A stretch of DNA of 64,000 bases, from contig CAXSDV010000005.1 in NCBI GenBank assembly GCA_964235945.1, positions 1 to 64,000 of the forward strand, given 5' to 3'. Position 1 is the first letter of the stretch. Each line of letters opens with the position of its first letter. The notes beneath the pieces were generated by a model. It worked only from the letters and a program-made list of their open reading frames with translations, did not search any database and was not told the origin of the DNA. The position numbers and the translations under genes were made by a program. Of this stretch, positions 25,907 through 33,673 are shown in pieces. The stretch is from JASLDZ01 sp964235945. GTDB lineage: Bacteria > Pseudomonadota > Alphaproteobacteria > Caulobacterales > Caulobacteraceae.

Positions 25907-27982
25907 ATGCCCGAGCCCGCGCGCACCCTGATCGATCAGCTGGAGCGTCACGCGCGCGACCGGCCCCACAAACCCTTCTTGGTCCACGCCCGGGGCGAGA
26001 CCTTCCGGGTGGTCAGCTATGCGGACCTGGCCGAGGCTTCGCGCAACTGGGCCGCGCGGCTGCACCTGGCGCTGGGCGAGGCGCCCGAGCCGGGGCCGGA
26101 CGGGCGCGAGGTGGTGGCGATCGTGCTGGAGGCCGGACCGGACCTTTACGCCGCGGTGCTCGGCGCGATCCGCTCGGGCCGGCTGCCGACGGTGCTGGCC
26201 CCGCCCTCCCCCAAGCAGTCGCCCGAACTGCACTGGGCCGCCCACCGCGCCCTGTTCGACCGCGCCCGCCCGGTCGCGGTGGTGACCTTTCCCGAGCACG
26301 TCGAGGCGCTGGCGCCCTTGGCGCGGGCGTTCGGCGCGGCCGTCCTCACGCGCGGCTCGCCCGCAGGCGCCTCGCCGCCGGACGTGGCGCCGGACCCCCA
26401 CGGCCCCGCGCTGCTCCAGCACAGTTCGGGCACGACGGGGCTGAAGAAGGGCGTGGTGCTGACCCACGCCGACATACTGGACCATGCCGCCATGCTGGGT
26501 CGGGCGCTGGGCTTCGGCGCGGACGACGTGGTGGCGAGCTGGCTGCCGCTCTACCACGACATGGGGCTGGTCACGGGCTTCCTGCTGCCGCTGGCGGCGG
26601 GGGCGAGCGTGGTGGCGGTGGACCCGTTCGAATGGGTGGCCGATCCCGCGGTCCTGCTGCGCCTGGTGGAGCGCCACCGCGCCACCTTCACCTGGTCGCC
26701 CAACTTCGCCCTGGCGCACCTGGCGCGCACGCGCGATCGCGATCGCCGATACGACCTGACCAGCCTGCGCGCGGTGATCGACTGCTCCGAGCCCTGCCGG
26801 CCGGAAACGGTGGACGCCTTCTTCGCCGCCTTCGCCGACTGCGGGCTGACGCCGGACCGGGCGGCCGCCTGCTACGGCATGGCCGAGGTGGTGTTCGCCG
26901 CGACCCAGACGCCGCCGGGGCGCCCGCCGCGCACGCTCGACTTGGATGCGGACCGGCTGGAGCGCGACGGCGCGGTCTCACCCGCCGGCGACCGCGCCGC
27001 GCGCGTACGCCGGCTGCTCTCCTGCGGGCCGCCCCTGGACGGGGTGGAGCTGCGCATCGCCGGAGCCGCGGATGATCAGGCGCGGGTGGGCGAGATCCTC
27101 GTCAAGAGCCGCACCCTGTTCGCCGGCCACCATCGCGCGCCCGAACTGGACGAGGCGGCCTTCCATGAGGGCTGGTTGCGCTCGGGCGACGTGGGCTTCC
27201 TGCATGAGGGCGAACTGTTCGTGTGCGGCCGGATCAAGGAGGTCATCATCGTCCACGGCCGCAACCTGCACGCGGGCGACGTGGAGGCGGCGGCCGGCGC
27301 CGTCGCGGGGGTCAAGCCCGGGCGCGTGGCGGCGCTGGGACTGTGGGACGAGGCGGCGGGCACGGAGGAGTGCGCTCTGCTCGTCGAGGCGGACACGACC
27401 GACCTGTCGGAAGCGCAGACGGCCGCGCTCAAGCGGGCGGTGCGCGAGCAGGTGGCCGCCGAGCTCGACCTGCACGTGCGCCGGATCGAGGTGGGACCGG
27501 CCGGATGGCTGGTGAAGTCCACCTCCGGCAAGGTCAGCCGCGCCCACAACTTCGCCCGGTTGGAGGCGCTGGCGGCGCCCGGACCGGCGGAGCCCGCGGA
27601 CGCCGCCGAACCGGGGCCGGAGCCCGCCGCCGAACCGGCGCCTCCCGACATCGCCGACATGCCCGGACGAATGTTCGGCCCGCAGGCGCCCGAGCCGCCG
27701 CCGCCTGACCCCGCCCCGCCGGAGCCGGCCCCCTCCCGTTCCGTGCGCGAGGCCGTGGCGCTGGCGGTTGAGCAGTGCTTCGGCCTGCCGGCGGCGGCGG
27801 TGCGCGACGACCTCGGCCCCGGCGACGTCGACGGCTGGGACAGCCTGGGCCACACCGTGCTCATGCTCCGGCTGGAGAAGCTGACCGGCCTGACCCTCGG
27901 CGAACGCGTCGCCTGCGCCCGCAGCGTGGAGGCCATCGCCCGCGCGCTCGACACCCACCCCGACCTGCGGAGCGCCGCATGA
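25907..27982 (+). CDS. Fatty-acyl-AMP ligase fused to an acyl carrier domain
   Basis: A 691-residue protein. Residues 1-560 form an adenylate-forming ligase: HSSGTTGLKKGVVLTH (about 171-186, P-loop), ACYGMAEVVFAAT, and LRSGDVGFLHEGELFVCGRI followed by KEVIIVHGRNLH. This is the fatty-acyl-AMP ligase type. A Pro/Ala-rich linker leads to a C-terminal carrier domain in which GWDSLGH presents Ser646 for phosphopantetheine. It should activate a fatty acid as acyl-AMP and load its own carrier. The stop overlaps the next gene (ATGA). It is divergent from the glycosyltransferase across a 119-base region. Confidence 0.88.
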   Translation: MPEPARTLIDQLERHARDRPHKPFLVHARGETFRVVSYADLAEASRNWAARLHLALGEAPEPGPDGREVVAIVLEAGPDLYAAVLGAIRSGRLPTVLAPPSPKQSPELHWAAHRALFDRARPVAVVTFPEHVEALAPLARAFGAAVLTRGSPAGASPPDVAPDPHGPALLQHSSGTTGLKKGVVLTHADILDHAAMLGRALGFGADDVVASWLPLYHDMGLVTGFLLPLAAGASVVAVDPFEWVADPAVLLRLVERHRATFTWSPNFALAHLARTRDRDRRYDLTSLRAVIDCSEPCRPETVDAFFAAFADCGLTPDRAAACYGMAEVVFAATQTPPGRPPRTLDLDADRLERDGAVSPAGDRAARVRRLLSCGPPLDGVELRIAGAADDQARVGEILVKSRTLFAGHHRAPELDEAAFHEGWLRSGDVGFLHEGELFVCGRIKEVIIVHGRNLHAGDVEAAAGAVAGVKPGRVAALGLWDEAAGTEECALLVEADTTDLSEAQTAALKRAVREQVAAELDLHVRRIEVGPAGWLVKSTSGKVSRAHNFARLEALAAPGPAEPADAAEPGPEPAAEPAPPDIADMPGRMFGPQAPEPPPPDPAPPEPAPSRSVREAVALAVEQCFGLPAAAVRDDLGPGDVDGWDSLGHTVLMLRLEKLTGLTLGERVACARSVEAIARALDTHPDLRSAA

Positions 27983-29424
27983 GCCTCGACCTGCAGGGCC
28001 GCGTGGAGGAGGTGGCCGAGGGCCGCTCCTCCGACGGCCGCTCCCGCCTGTTCTTCGCCCGCTCCGAGAACTTCGACGCGCGCAAGCTCTACGCCGAGCC
28101 GTGGAACGACGTGGACTGGATCCGCCGCAACTGGACGCTGGCGGTCGAGCGGCGGTTGCGCCTATGCCGCGAGCTCGGCACGCGCTTGTGCCTGCTGCTG
28201 CCGCCGGACGCCCACGCGGTGCACGCGGACGAACTGCCGGAAGGTTTCGCCTTCGCCACCCCCTCGCTGGGCGATCGCTTCGCCGAATTGTGGGGGAGCG
28301 ATGGCGAACTCAACCTGATCTATCCGCGCGAGGAGTTGCGCGGCGCCCGCGGCCCCGTGGACGTGTACCGGCGCACCGACAGCCACTGGACGAGCCTCGG
28401 CGCCTACGCCGCCTACCGCATGGTGATGGGCCGCATCGGTCAAGGCGCGCGCGTGCTGGGCCCGGACGACTTCCACTATCGCTGGCGCGAGGAGACCGGC
28501 GATCTCGGCTGGGCGCTGGAGCCGCCGCGCACCGCCCTCGTTCCCCGGGCGGTGATCGACCAGCCCCGCGCGCGCTGCACGGTGGAGCGCTACGACGAGC
28601 GCCGCCACGGGCTGAAGGTGTTCGAGGTGGACGACCCGTCGCTGCCCACCTGCCTGGTGGCGCGCGACAGTTTCGCCACCGACATGGGACCGTTCCTGTC
28701 CGAGAGCTTCCGACGCACGGTGATCGTCGGAGCCGACGACCGCTTCTTCCCGGAGATCCTCTACGAGGAGCGGCCGGACGTGGTGATCATCGAGCGCGCG
28801 GAGCGGGCCCTGCGGTTCGGCGTGCTCGACTGGGGGCTGACCACCTGGCGCGAGGCTTGGCCCGAGCCCGGCGACGCGGAAGCCCACGCCCTGGACCTGG
28901 AGGCGCGCCGGCGCATGGACGGCGGGTTGGCCGCCGAGGCGCTGGCCCTCGCACAGGAGGCGGTGGCGCGCGATCCCACGCCCGACCGACGCTTCACCCT
29001 GGGCCGCGCGTGTTTGGCGGTGGACGACGCGGAGGGAGCCCTGGACGCCTTCGACGCGGCGCGGGCGGGAGATCCGGCGCGCTGGGCCTTCCTGCTGCAC
29101 GCCGGGATAGCCAGGCTACGCCTGAACCGGTTCGACGAGGCGCGCGACCTGTTCGCCCGGGCCTGCGCGACGGCGCCCTGGCACCCGTTCGGCTTCGAAC
29201 ACTTCGGCTTCGCCTGCATGGCGCTGGGCGACATGGCGGCCGCCGAACCCGCCCTGCGCACCTCCATCCGCCTCGCGCCGGAGAATGCGGGCGCCCACGT
29301 CTGGCTGGTGCGGCTGCTGCACGGCGCGGGCCGAGTGAACGAGGCGCACGCGGCGGCGGTCTCGGGCGCGGCGGTGTGCCTGAACGACCCCGTCCTGCAA
29401 GGGCTGGCGACCGGCGCGGAGTGA
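27979..29424 (+). CDS. AlgX/AlgJ-like SGNH protein with C-terminal TPR repeats
   Basis: A 481-residue protein. The N-terminal half has YRRTDSHWTSLGAYAAY (D134-x-H136-W) and LVARDSFATDMG (Ser231), the catalytic Asp/His and Ser of AlgX/AlgJ-type O-acyl transferases. The spacing between them is close to that in AlgX. The C-terminal 170 residues are tetratricopeptide-like (AEALALAQEAVARDP, EARDLFARACATAPWHPFG). No signal peptide or transmembrane helix is seen, unlike the periplasmic AlgX, so it probably works in the cytosol. Translational coupling to the FAAL-ACP gene suggests that it uses the acyl group carried there. Its acceptor is unknown. Confidence 0.8.
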   Translation: MSLDLQGRVEEVAEGRSSDGRSRLFFARSENFDARKLYAEPWNDVDWIRRNWTLAVERRLRLCRELGTRLCLLLPPDAHAVHADELPEGFAFATPSLGDRFAELWGSDGELNLIYPREELRGARGPVDVYRRTDSHWTSLGAYAAYRMVMGRIGQGARVLGPDDFHYRWREETGDLGWALEPPRTALVPRAVIDQPRARCTVERYDERRHGLKVFEVDDPSLPTCLVARDSFATDMGPFLSESFRRTVIVGADDRFFPEILYEERPDVVIIERAERALRFGVLDWGLTTWREAWPEPGDAEAHALDLEARRRMDGGLAAEALALAQEAVARDPTPDRRFTLGRACLAVDDAEGALDAFDAARAGDPARWAFLLHAGIARLRLNRFDEARDLFARACATAPWHPFGFEHFGFACMALGDMAAAEPALRTSIRLAPENAGAHVWLVRLLHGAGRVNEAHAAAVSGAAVCLNDPVLQGLATGAE

Positions 29425-29428
29425 GAAA

Positions 29429-29462
29429 GACCGGGCGGAGGGCGAAACACCCCCGCCCGGTC
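29429..29462. terminator. 10-bp hairpin between convergent genes
   Basis: GACCGGGCGG (29429-29438) pairs with CCGCCCGGTC (29453-29462). It lies 5 bases after the SGNH-TPR stop and 12 bases before the converging ferritin-like stop. On the plus strand it is followed by CTTGCTG, which is only weakly T-rich. Confidence 0.55.
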
Positions 29463-29473
29463 CTTGCTGCGAC

Positions 29474-30427
29474 TCAGGTCTCGGCGGTGCTGGCGACGAT
29501 CGCGCCGTTCACGCCATTGGGGAAGAAGCCGCCCTTGTTCACCGCGCCCTTGTTCAGGTAGGCGATGTTCAGGATTTGCCCCGCCGTGCGCGGATAGGTG
29601 ATCGAGTTCGCGTCGGTCGGCACGAGGTTGAGCGCGCCGTTCAGCTGAATGCCCTGATCGTCGTCGCTCGACCCGTCCAGGCTGTCGCGGGCGTTGGAGA
29701 TACCGTTGGCCTCCGTGTAGAGCGCCGGGGTCTGGATGCCTTTGGACGCGATCAGCGTGCGGGCGATACCCGAATGGTAGGCCTCCACCGCCAGAATGCC
29801 CGCGGCGTTCAGCAGGTTCGTCTTGTCGGTGATCAGCCCCGCCGAACCCTGGTAGGCGGAGGTGCCGACCTCCACGAACAGGAAGGTGGCGATCAGGAAA
29901 TTTTCGTCGCTGGCGTAGGGGTCGAAGGACTGGCCGGCGGCCACGATCCCCGCGGACTGGGCGGCCATGGAGAACGCGCTGGTGGGCGAGACGCCCAGGT
30001 CGATGGCCGGCTGAGCGATGGCCGTGGCGCCGACGGCGGATTTGAGGAAGTTGATATGGCCGAGCTCGTCGGTGCGCAGCTCGTTGGCGTAGCCCGCCAC
30101 CGTGGGATCGGTGAACGTGATCTTGCGCCCGCCGGTGGCCGCGCCGGGCGTGCCCGTGCCGCCCGTCATCGAGGCGGCGATGGGCGCGCCGGTGGTGACG
30201 TAGGAGTAGAAGTTGGCCTCGAGGTACTCGAGGTTCAGGGCGAAGTTGAAGATGTCGCCGTCCGACGGCGCCGCCGTCTGAGCCTGGGCCCGCGAGGTCG
30301 CGCCCGACAGGGCCGCCGCAGCCGCGCCGCCCACCGCCAGCCCACCGGCGGCGAGGAAGAACTCGCGGCGCTCCTGGCGGCGCTGCTCCCGGCTTTCCAA
30401 AACCTCGAGCATCACTTGATCGTTCAT
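29474..30427 (-). CDS. Tat-exported ferritin-like domain protein
   Basis: A 317-residue protein of the ferritin-like/desiccation-related type. The N-terminus has RREFFLAAGGLAVGGAAAAAL after a charged segment. This is a twin-arginine signal ending near AQAQ, so the protein is exported folded. The domain shows NLEYLEANFYSYVTTG, TDELGHINFLK and VEAYHSGIARTL, which supply the Glu/His ligands expected for a diiron four-helix bundle. The start at 30425-30427 is preceded by GAGGGAT. Longer in-frame extensions upstream are not credible. The metal content and role (oxidative or desiccation stress) are inferred. Confidence 0.85.
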   Translation of the reverse strand: MNDQVMLEVLESREQRRQERREFFLAAGGLAVGGAAAAALSGATSRAQAQTAAPSDGDIFNFALNLEYLEANFYSYVTTGAPIAASMTGGTGTPGAATGGRKITFTDPTVAGYANELRTDELGHINFLKSAVGATAIAQPAIDLGVSPTSAFSMAAQSAGIVAAGQSFDPYASDENFLIATFLFVEVGTSAYQGSAGLITDKTNLLNAAGILAVEAYHSGIARTLIASKGIQTPALYTEANGISNARDSLDGSSDDDQGIQLNGALNLVPTDANSITYPRTAGQILNIAYLNKGAVNKGGFFPNGVNGAIVASTAET

Positions 30428-30873
30428 GACCACATCCCTCGCATTACGCGCCAGCTTGGCCATAAGCGCGCGGGACGCGGCGACGGCCAGCAACGTCGGT
30501 CCGGACTCGACGCCCCCGACGCTTAGGGCTCGACAGTGCCGGAGAGCCGCACCCTTCCGCAAGCCGCAATCCTGGAGCATCCGCGAGTATTTCCATTTGC
30601 GAGAGCTTGGCGGCGACTTGAATCTCACCTTCGAGTTTGTTCCCGTCTCCACACACTAAATTCGATCGGCGAACGGCCGCGAGCGGAGCCGCCGCCGTGG
30701 ACACCCGATCGCCGGTCGTGTAATCGCAGTCACTTCGGCGCATCCAAACGCGCCCTCCACCGCCACGACCCCGCTCGCACTGCGAACGGACGAGGGCGGC
30801 GAGGCCCCCCGTCGGCGCGTCGCGCTCACGGGGGTCGTCGGCGTTTGGGCGAACCCCGCCGTGAGGGACGTGC
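30428..30873. other. Divergent intergenic region without a recognisable gene
   Basis: 446 bases between the ferritin-like gene (minus) and ffh (plus). It must hold both promoters. Composition drops to lower GC around 30580-30660, which fits a promoter zone. I saw no tRNA, no clear inverted repeat and no convincing small gene. A GGAAC on the minus strand at 30639-30643 is not followed by a matching -10 of the EcfG type. Confidence 0.6.
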
Positions 30874-32448
30874 ATGTTCGAGTCGCTCGGCGATCGTCTG
30901 ACGGGAGTGTTCGACCGGCTCACCGGCCGGGGCGTGCTGTCGGCCGCCGACGTGGACGAGGCGCTGCGCGAGGTGCGGCTGGCGCTGTTGGACGCGGACG
31001 TCGCCCTGCCGGTGGTCAAGGACTTCGTCGGCCGCATGCGCGAGGCGGCGTCGGGCGAGGCGGTCGTCAAGGCCGTCAAGCCCAGCGAGCAGGTGCTCAA
31101 GATCGTCCACGACGGCCTGGTCGACATGCTGGGCGGCGAGGAGCCCACCGGCCTGCAGCTCAACGTGGTCCCGCCGTCGGTGATCCTGATGAGCGGCCTG
31201 CAGGGGTCGGGCAAGACCACCACCTCCGCCAAGCTGGCCGTGCGCCTGTCCAAGACCGACAGGAAGCGCGTGCTGATGGCCAGCCTGGACACGCGCCGCC
31301 CCGCGGCCATGGAGCAGCTCGCAACGCTCGGAAAGCAGGCCGAGGTCGACACCCTGCCGATCGTCGTGGGCCAATCGGCCCCCGACATCGCGCGCCGCGC
31401 GCTCTCCGCCGCCAAGCTCGGCGGCTACGACGTGCTGATCCTCGACACCGCCGGCCGCACCACGCTGGACGAGGCGATGATGGGCGAGGCGGCGGAGATC
31501 GCGCGCATCTCCTCTCCCACCGAGACCCTCTTGGTGGCCGACGCGCTCACCGGCCAGGACGCGGTGCGCACCGCCAAGGCCTTCCACGAGCGCCTGCCGC
31601 TGACGGGCCTTGTGCTCACCCGCACCGACGGCGACTCCCGGGGCGGCGCGGCGCTGTCCATGCGCCACGTCACCGGCCTGCCGATCAAGTTCCTGGGGGC
31701 GGGCGAGAAGATCGACGCGCTGGAGGTGTTCGACGCCCAGCGGGTGGCCGGCCGCATACTGGGCGCGGGCGACATCGTGGCGCTGGTGGAGCGCGCCACC
31801 GCCGAGTTCGACCAGGCCAAGACCGAGCGCATGGCCAAGAAGCTGGCCAAGGGCCAGTTCGACCTCGAAGACCTCGCCGAGCAGCTGAAGCAGATGCAGC
31901 GGATGGGCGGCGTCGGCGGGATCATGGGCATGCTGCCGGGCGTGCGGAACATGAAGAAGCAGCTCGCCGACAGCGGTATGGCGGGCGACGCGGGCGACCG
32001 GATGTTCGCGCGCCAGGGGGCGATCATCTCGTCCATGACCGTGGCGGAGCGGCGCAAGCCCGACCTGCTCAACGCTTCGCGCAAGCGCCGCATCGCCAAG
32101 GGTTCGGGCGTGGACGTGGCCGAGATCAACCGGCTGCTCAAGCAGCACCGGCAGATGGCGGACGTGTTCAAGTCCATGTCCAAGGACGGCGGCAAGGGCA
32201 TGATGAAGATGGCCGCGGCCCTCGGCGGCATGGGCGGCGGTGCGGGCGGCGGCGGCCTGCCGGGCCTTCCTTCCGGCTTCACCCCGCCCGGCGGCGGCAA
32301 GGGTCTGGGCGCCGGCCCCGACCTCGCCCGCCTGAAAGCGTTGGGCGGCGGCAAGCTCCCCGCCCCCGGCGCAGACGCCCCGCCCGGCGGATTCGACCTC
32401 TCGAAGCTTGGCGGCCTAGGCGGCCTGCCCGGCTTCAAGAAGAAGTAA
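30874..32448 (+). CDS. ffh: Signal recognition particle GTPase
   Basis: A 524-residue SRP54 homologue that binds 4.5S RNA and signal sequences and docks ribosomes at FtsY. The N domain opens MFESLGDRLTGVFDRLTGRG. The G domain has GLQGSGKTTTSAKLA, DTRRPAAMEQL, ILDTAGRTTLD and TRTDGDSRGGAAL. The M domain has methionine-rich helices (MKQMQRMGG-like), followed by a Gly/Pro-rich tail ending GGLPGFKKK. It is slightly longer than usual because of that tail. It is first gene of the ffh-rpsP-rimM string. Confidence 0.98.
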   Translation: MFESLGDRLTGVFDRLTGRGVLSAADVDEALREVRLALLDADVALPVVKDFVGRMREAASGEAVVKAVKPSEQVLKIVHDGLVDMLGGEEPTGLQLNVVPPSVILMSGLQGSGKTTTSAKLAVRLSKTDRKRVLMASLDTRRPAAMEQLATLGKQAEVDTLPIVVGQSAPDIARRALSAAKLGGYDVLILDTAGRTTLDEAMMGEAAEIARISSPTETLLVADALTGQDAVRTAKAFHERLPLTGLVLTRTDGDSRGGAALSMRHVTGLPIKFLGAGEKIDALEVFDAQRVAGRILGAGDIVALVERATAEFDQAKTERMAKKLAKGQFDLEDLAEQLKQMQRMGGVGGIMGMLPGVRNMKKQLADSGMAGDAGDRMFARQGAIISSMTVAERRKPDLLNASRKRRIAKGSGVDVAEINRLLKQHRQMADVFKSMSKDGGKGMMKMAAALGGMGGGAGGGGLPGLPSGFTPPGGGKGLGAGPDLARLKALGGGKLPAPGADAPPGGFDLSKLGGLGGLPGFKKK

Positions 32449-32490
32449 GACGACCTGAACCCCCAGATCGACGATCAAGGAACACCCCAG

Positions 32491-32943
32491 ATGCTGAAGA
32501 TCCGTCTCGCCCGCGGCGGCGCCAAGAAGCGCCCGTACTACTATATCGTGGTGGCCGACAGCCACGCCGCCCGCGACGGCAAGTTCATCGAGCGCGTAGG
32601 CAGCTACAACCCGATGGTGGCCAAGGACAGCCCCGAGCGCCTGGTGATCAAGACCGAGCGCGTGCAGGAGTGGCTCTCCAAGGGCGCCCAGCCCACAGAC
32701 CGCGTGGCGCGCTTCCTCTCCACCCAGGGCCTCGCCCAGTGGGAGCACGGCAACAACCCGACGAAGGGCGAGCCCGGCAAGAAGGCCAAGGAACGCGCCG
32801 CCGAGCGCACCCAGCGCGAGAGCGACCGCGCCGAAGCCGAGGCCGCCGCCCGCGCGGAGGCCGCCGAGGCCGCCGCCCGTCCGGCCCCGGTCGAGGAGCC
32901 GGCCGCCGAGGAGGCGCCCGCCGAGGCCTCGGCCGAAGCGTGA
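32491..32943 (+). CDS. rpsP: 30S ribosomal protein S16
   Basis: Encodes S16 with the standard start MLKIRLARGGAKKRPYYYIV and IERVGSYNPM. The core ends by about residue 85. A further 60 residues of Lys/Glu/Ala-rich, probably helical, sequence follow (EAEAAARAEAAEAAARPAP), giving 150 residues in all against about 80 in E. coli. Such tails are common in alphaproteobacterial S16. The stop overlaps the rimM GTG start (GTGA). Confidence 0.97.
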   Translation: MLKIRLARGGAKKRPYYYIVVADSHAARDGKFIERVGSYNPMVAKDSPERLVIKTERVQEWLSKGAQPTDRVARFLSTQGLAQWEHGNNPTKGEPGKKAKERAAERTQRESDRAEAEAAARAEAAEAAARPAPVEEPAAEEAPAEASAEA

Positions 32944-33494
32944 GCCGACCTCCCGAGCGCGGTGCGGCGGGGCTCGTCCTCGTCGGCCGCGTGTCGGGGG
33001 CGTTCGGGGTGCGTGGCGAGGTGCGGATCGCCGCCTTCACCGCCGACGCCGCCAGCCTCCTGCGCTACCGCGACCTGCGCCGCGCCGACGGCTCGCCGGC
33101 CCTCACGCTTGAGGGCGGGCGCGTCGCCAAGCCGGGCGAGGTCATCGGCCGCGTCCGCGAGGTCACCTCCAAGGAGGCCGCCGACGCCCTGCGCGGCCTC
33201 CTCCTCCACGTGCCACGCGAGGCCCTGCCGCCCGTGGAGGACGAGGACGAGTTCTACCTGCACGACCTGATCGGCCTCGCCGCCGAGACGCCCGAGGGCG
33301 TTCCCCTCGGCCGCATCAAGGCCGTGCACGACCACGGCGCGGGCGACATCCTCGAGCTCGATCCCGGCGCGGGGCGCCCTACGCGCTTGCTGCCCTTCAC
33401 CCGCGAGGTCGTGCCCGAGGTGCGCGTGGCGGACGGTCGACTGGTGGTGGTGGAGCCGGGAGAAATCCTTCCGCCCGAGACGGAGAAGGGCTGA
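32940..33494 (+). CDS. rimM: Ribosome maturation factor RimM
   Basis: A 184-residue protein that assists maturation of the 30S head and binds S19. LVLVGRVSGAFGVRGEVRIAA is the N-terminal RimM signature, and DEFYLHDLIGLAAETPEG begins the PRC-barrel domain, which ends in LLPFTREVVPEV. The start is GTG at 32940, overlapping the rpsP stop by 4 bases. trmD, which usually follows rimM, is not present; a histidine kinase gene converges instead. Confidence 0.95.
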   Translation: MSRPPERGAAGLVLVGRVSGAFGVRGEVRIAAFTADAASLLRYRDLRRADGSPALTLEGGRVAKPGEVIGRVREVTSKEAADALRGLLLHVPREALPPVEDEDEFYLHDLIGLAAETPEGVPLGRIKAVHDHGAGDILELDPGAGRPTRLLPFTREVVPEVRVADGRLVVVEPGEILPPETEKG

Positions 33495-33673
33495 CCCTCC
33501 CTCCCCTCTCCGTTCAGGCGCGCCGCATCCTGGACAGGTGGAGGCGGGCACGCCGGCGAAGTCGTTCGCCACGAGACGGCGCGTGGGCCTGACCCGCATG
33601 ATCTACGACCGGCTGGACGCGGGCCTGCTCGACCTCGTCTTCGCCAAGCGCCGCGAAGGCGACGGGCGCCCCC

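Noticed and set aside
30630..30660. Possible EcfG-type stress promoter (GGAAC on the minus strand) for the ferritin-like gene
   Set aside because: No CGTT-like -10 occurs 16-17 bases downstream, and the position is about 200 bases from the start codon.
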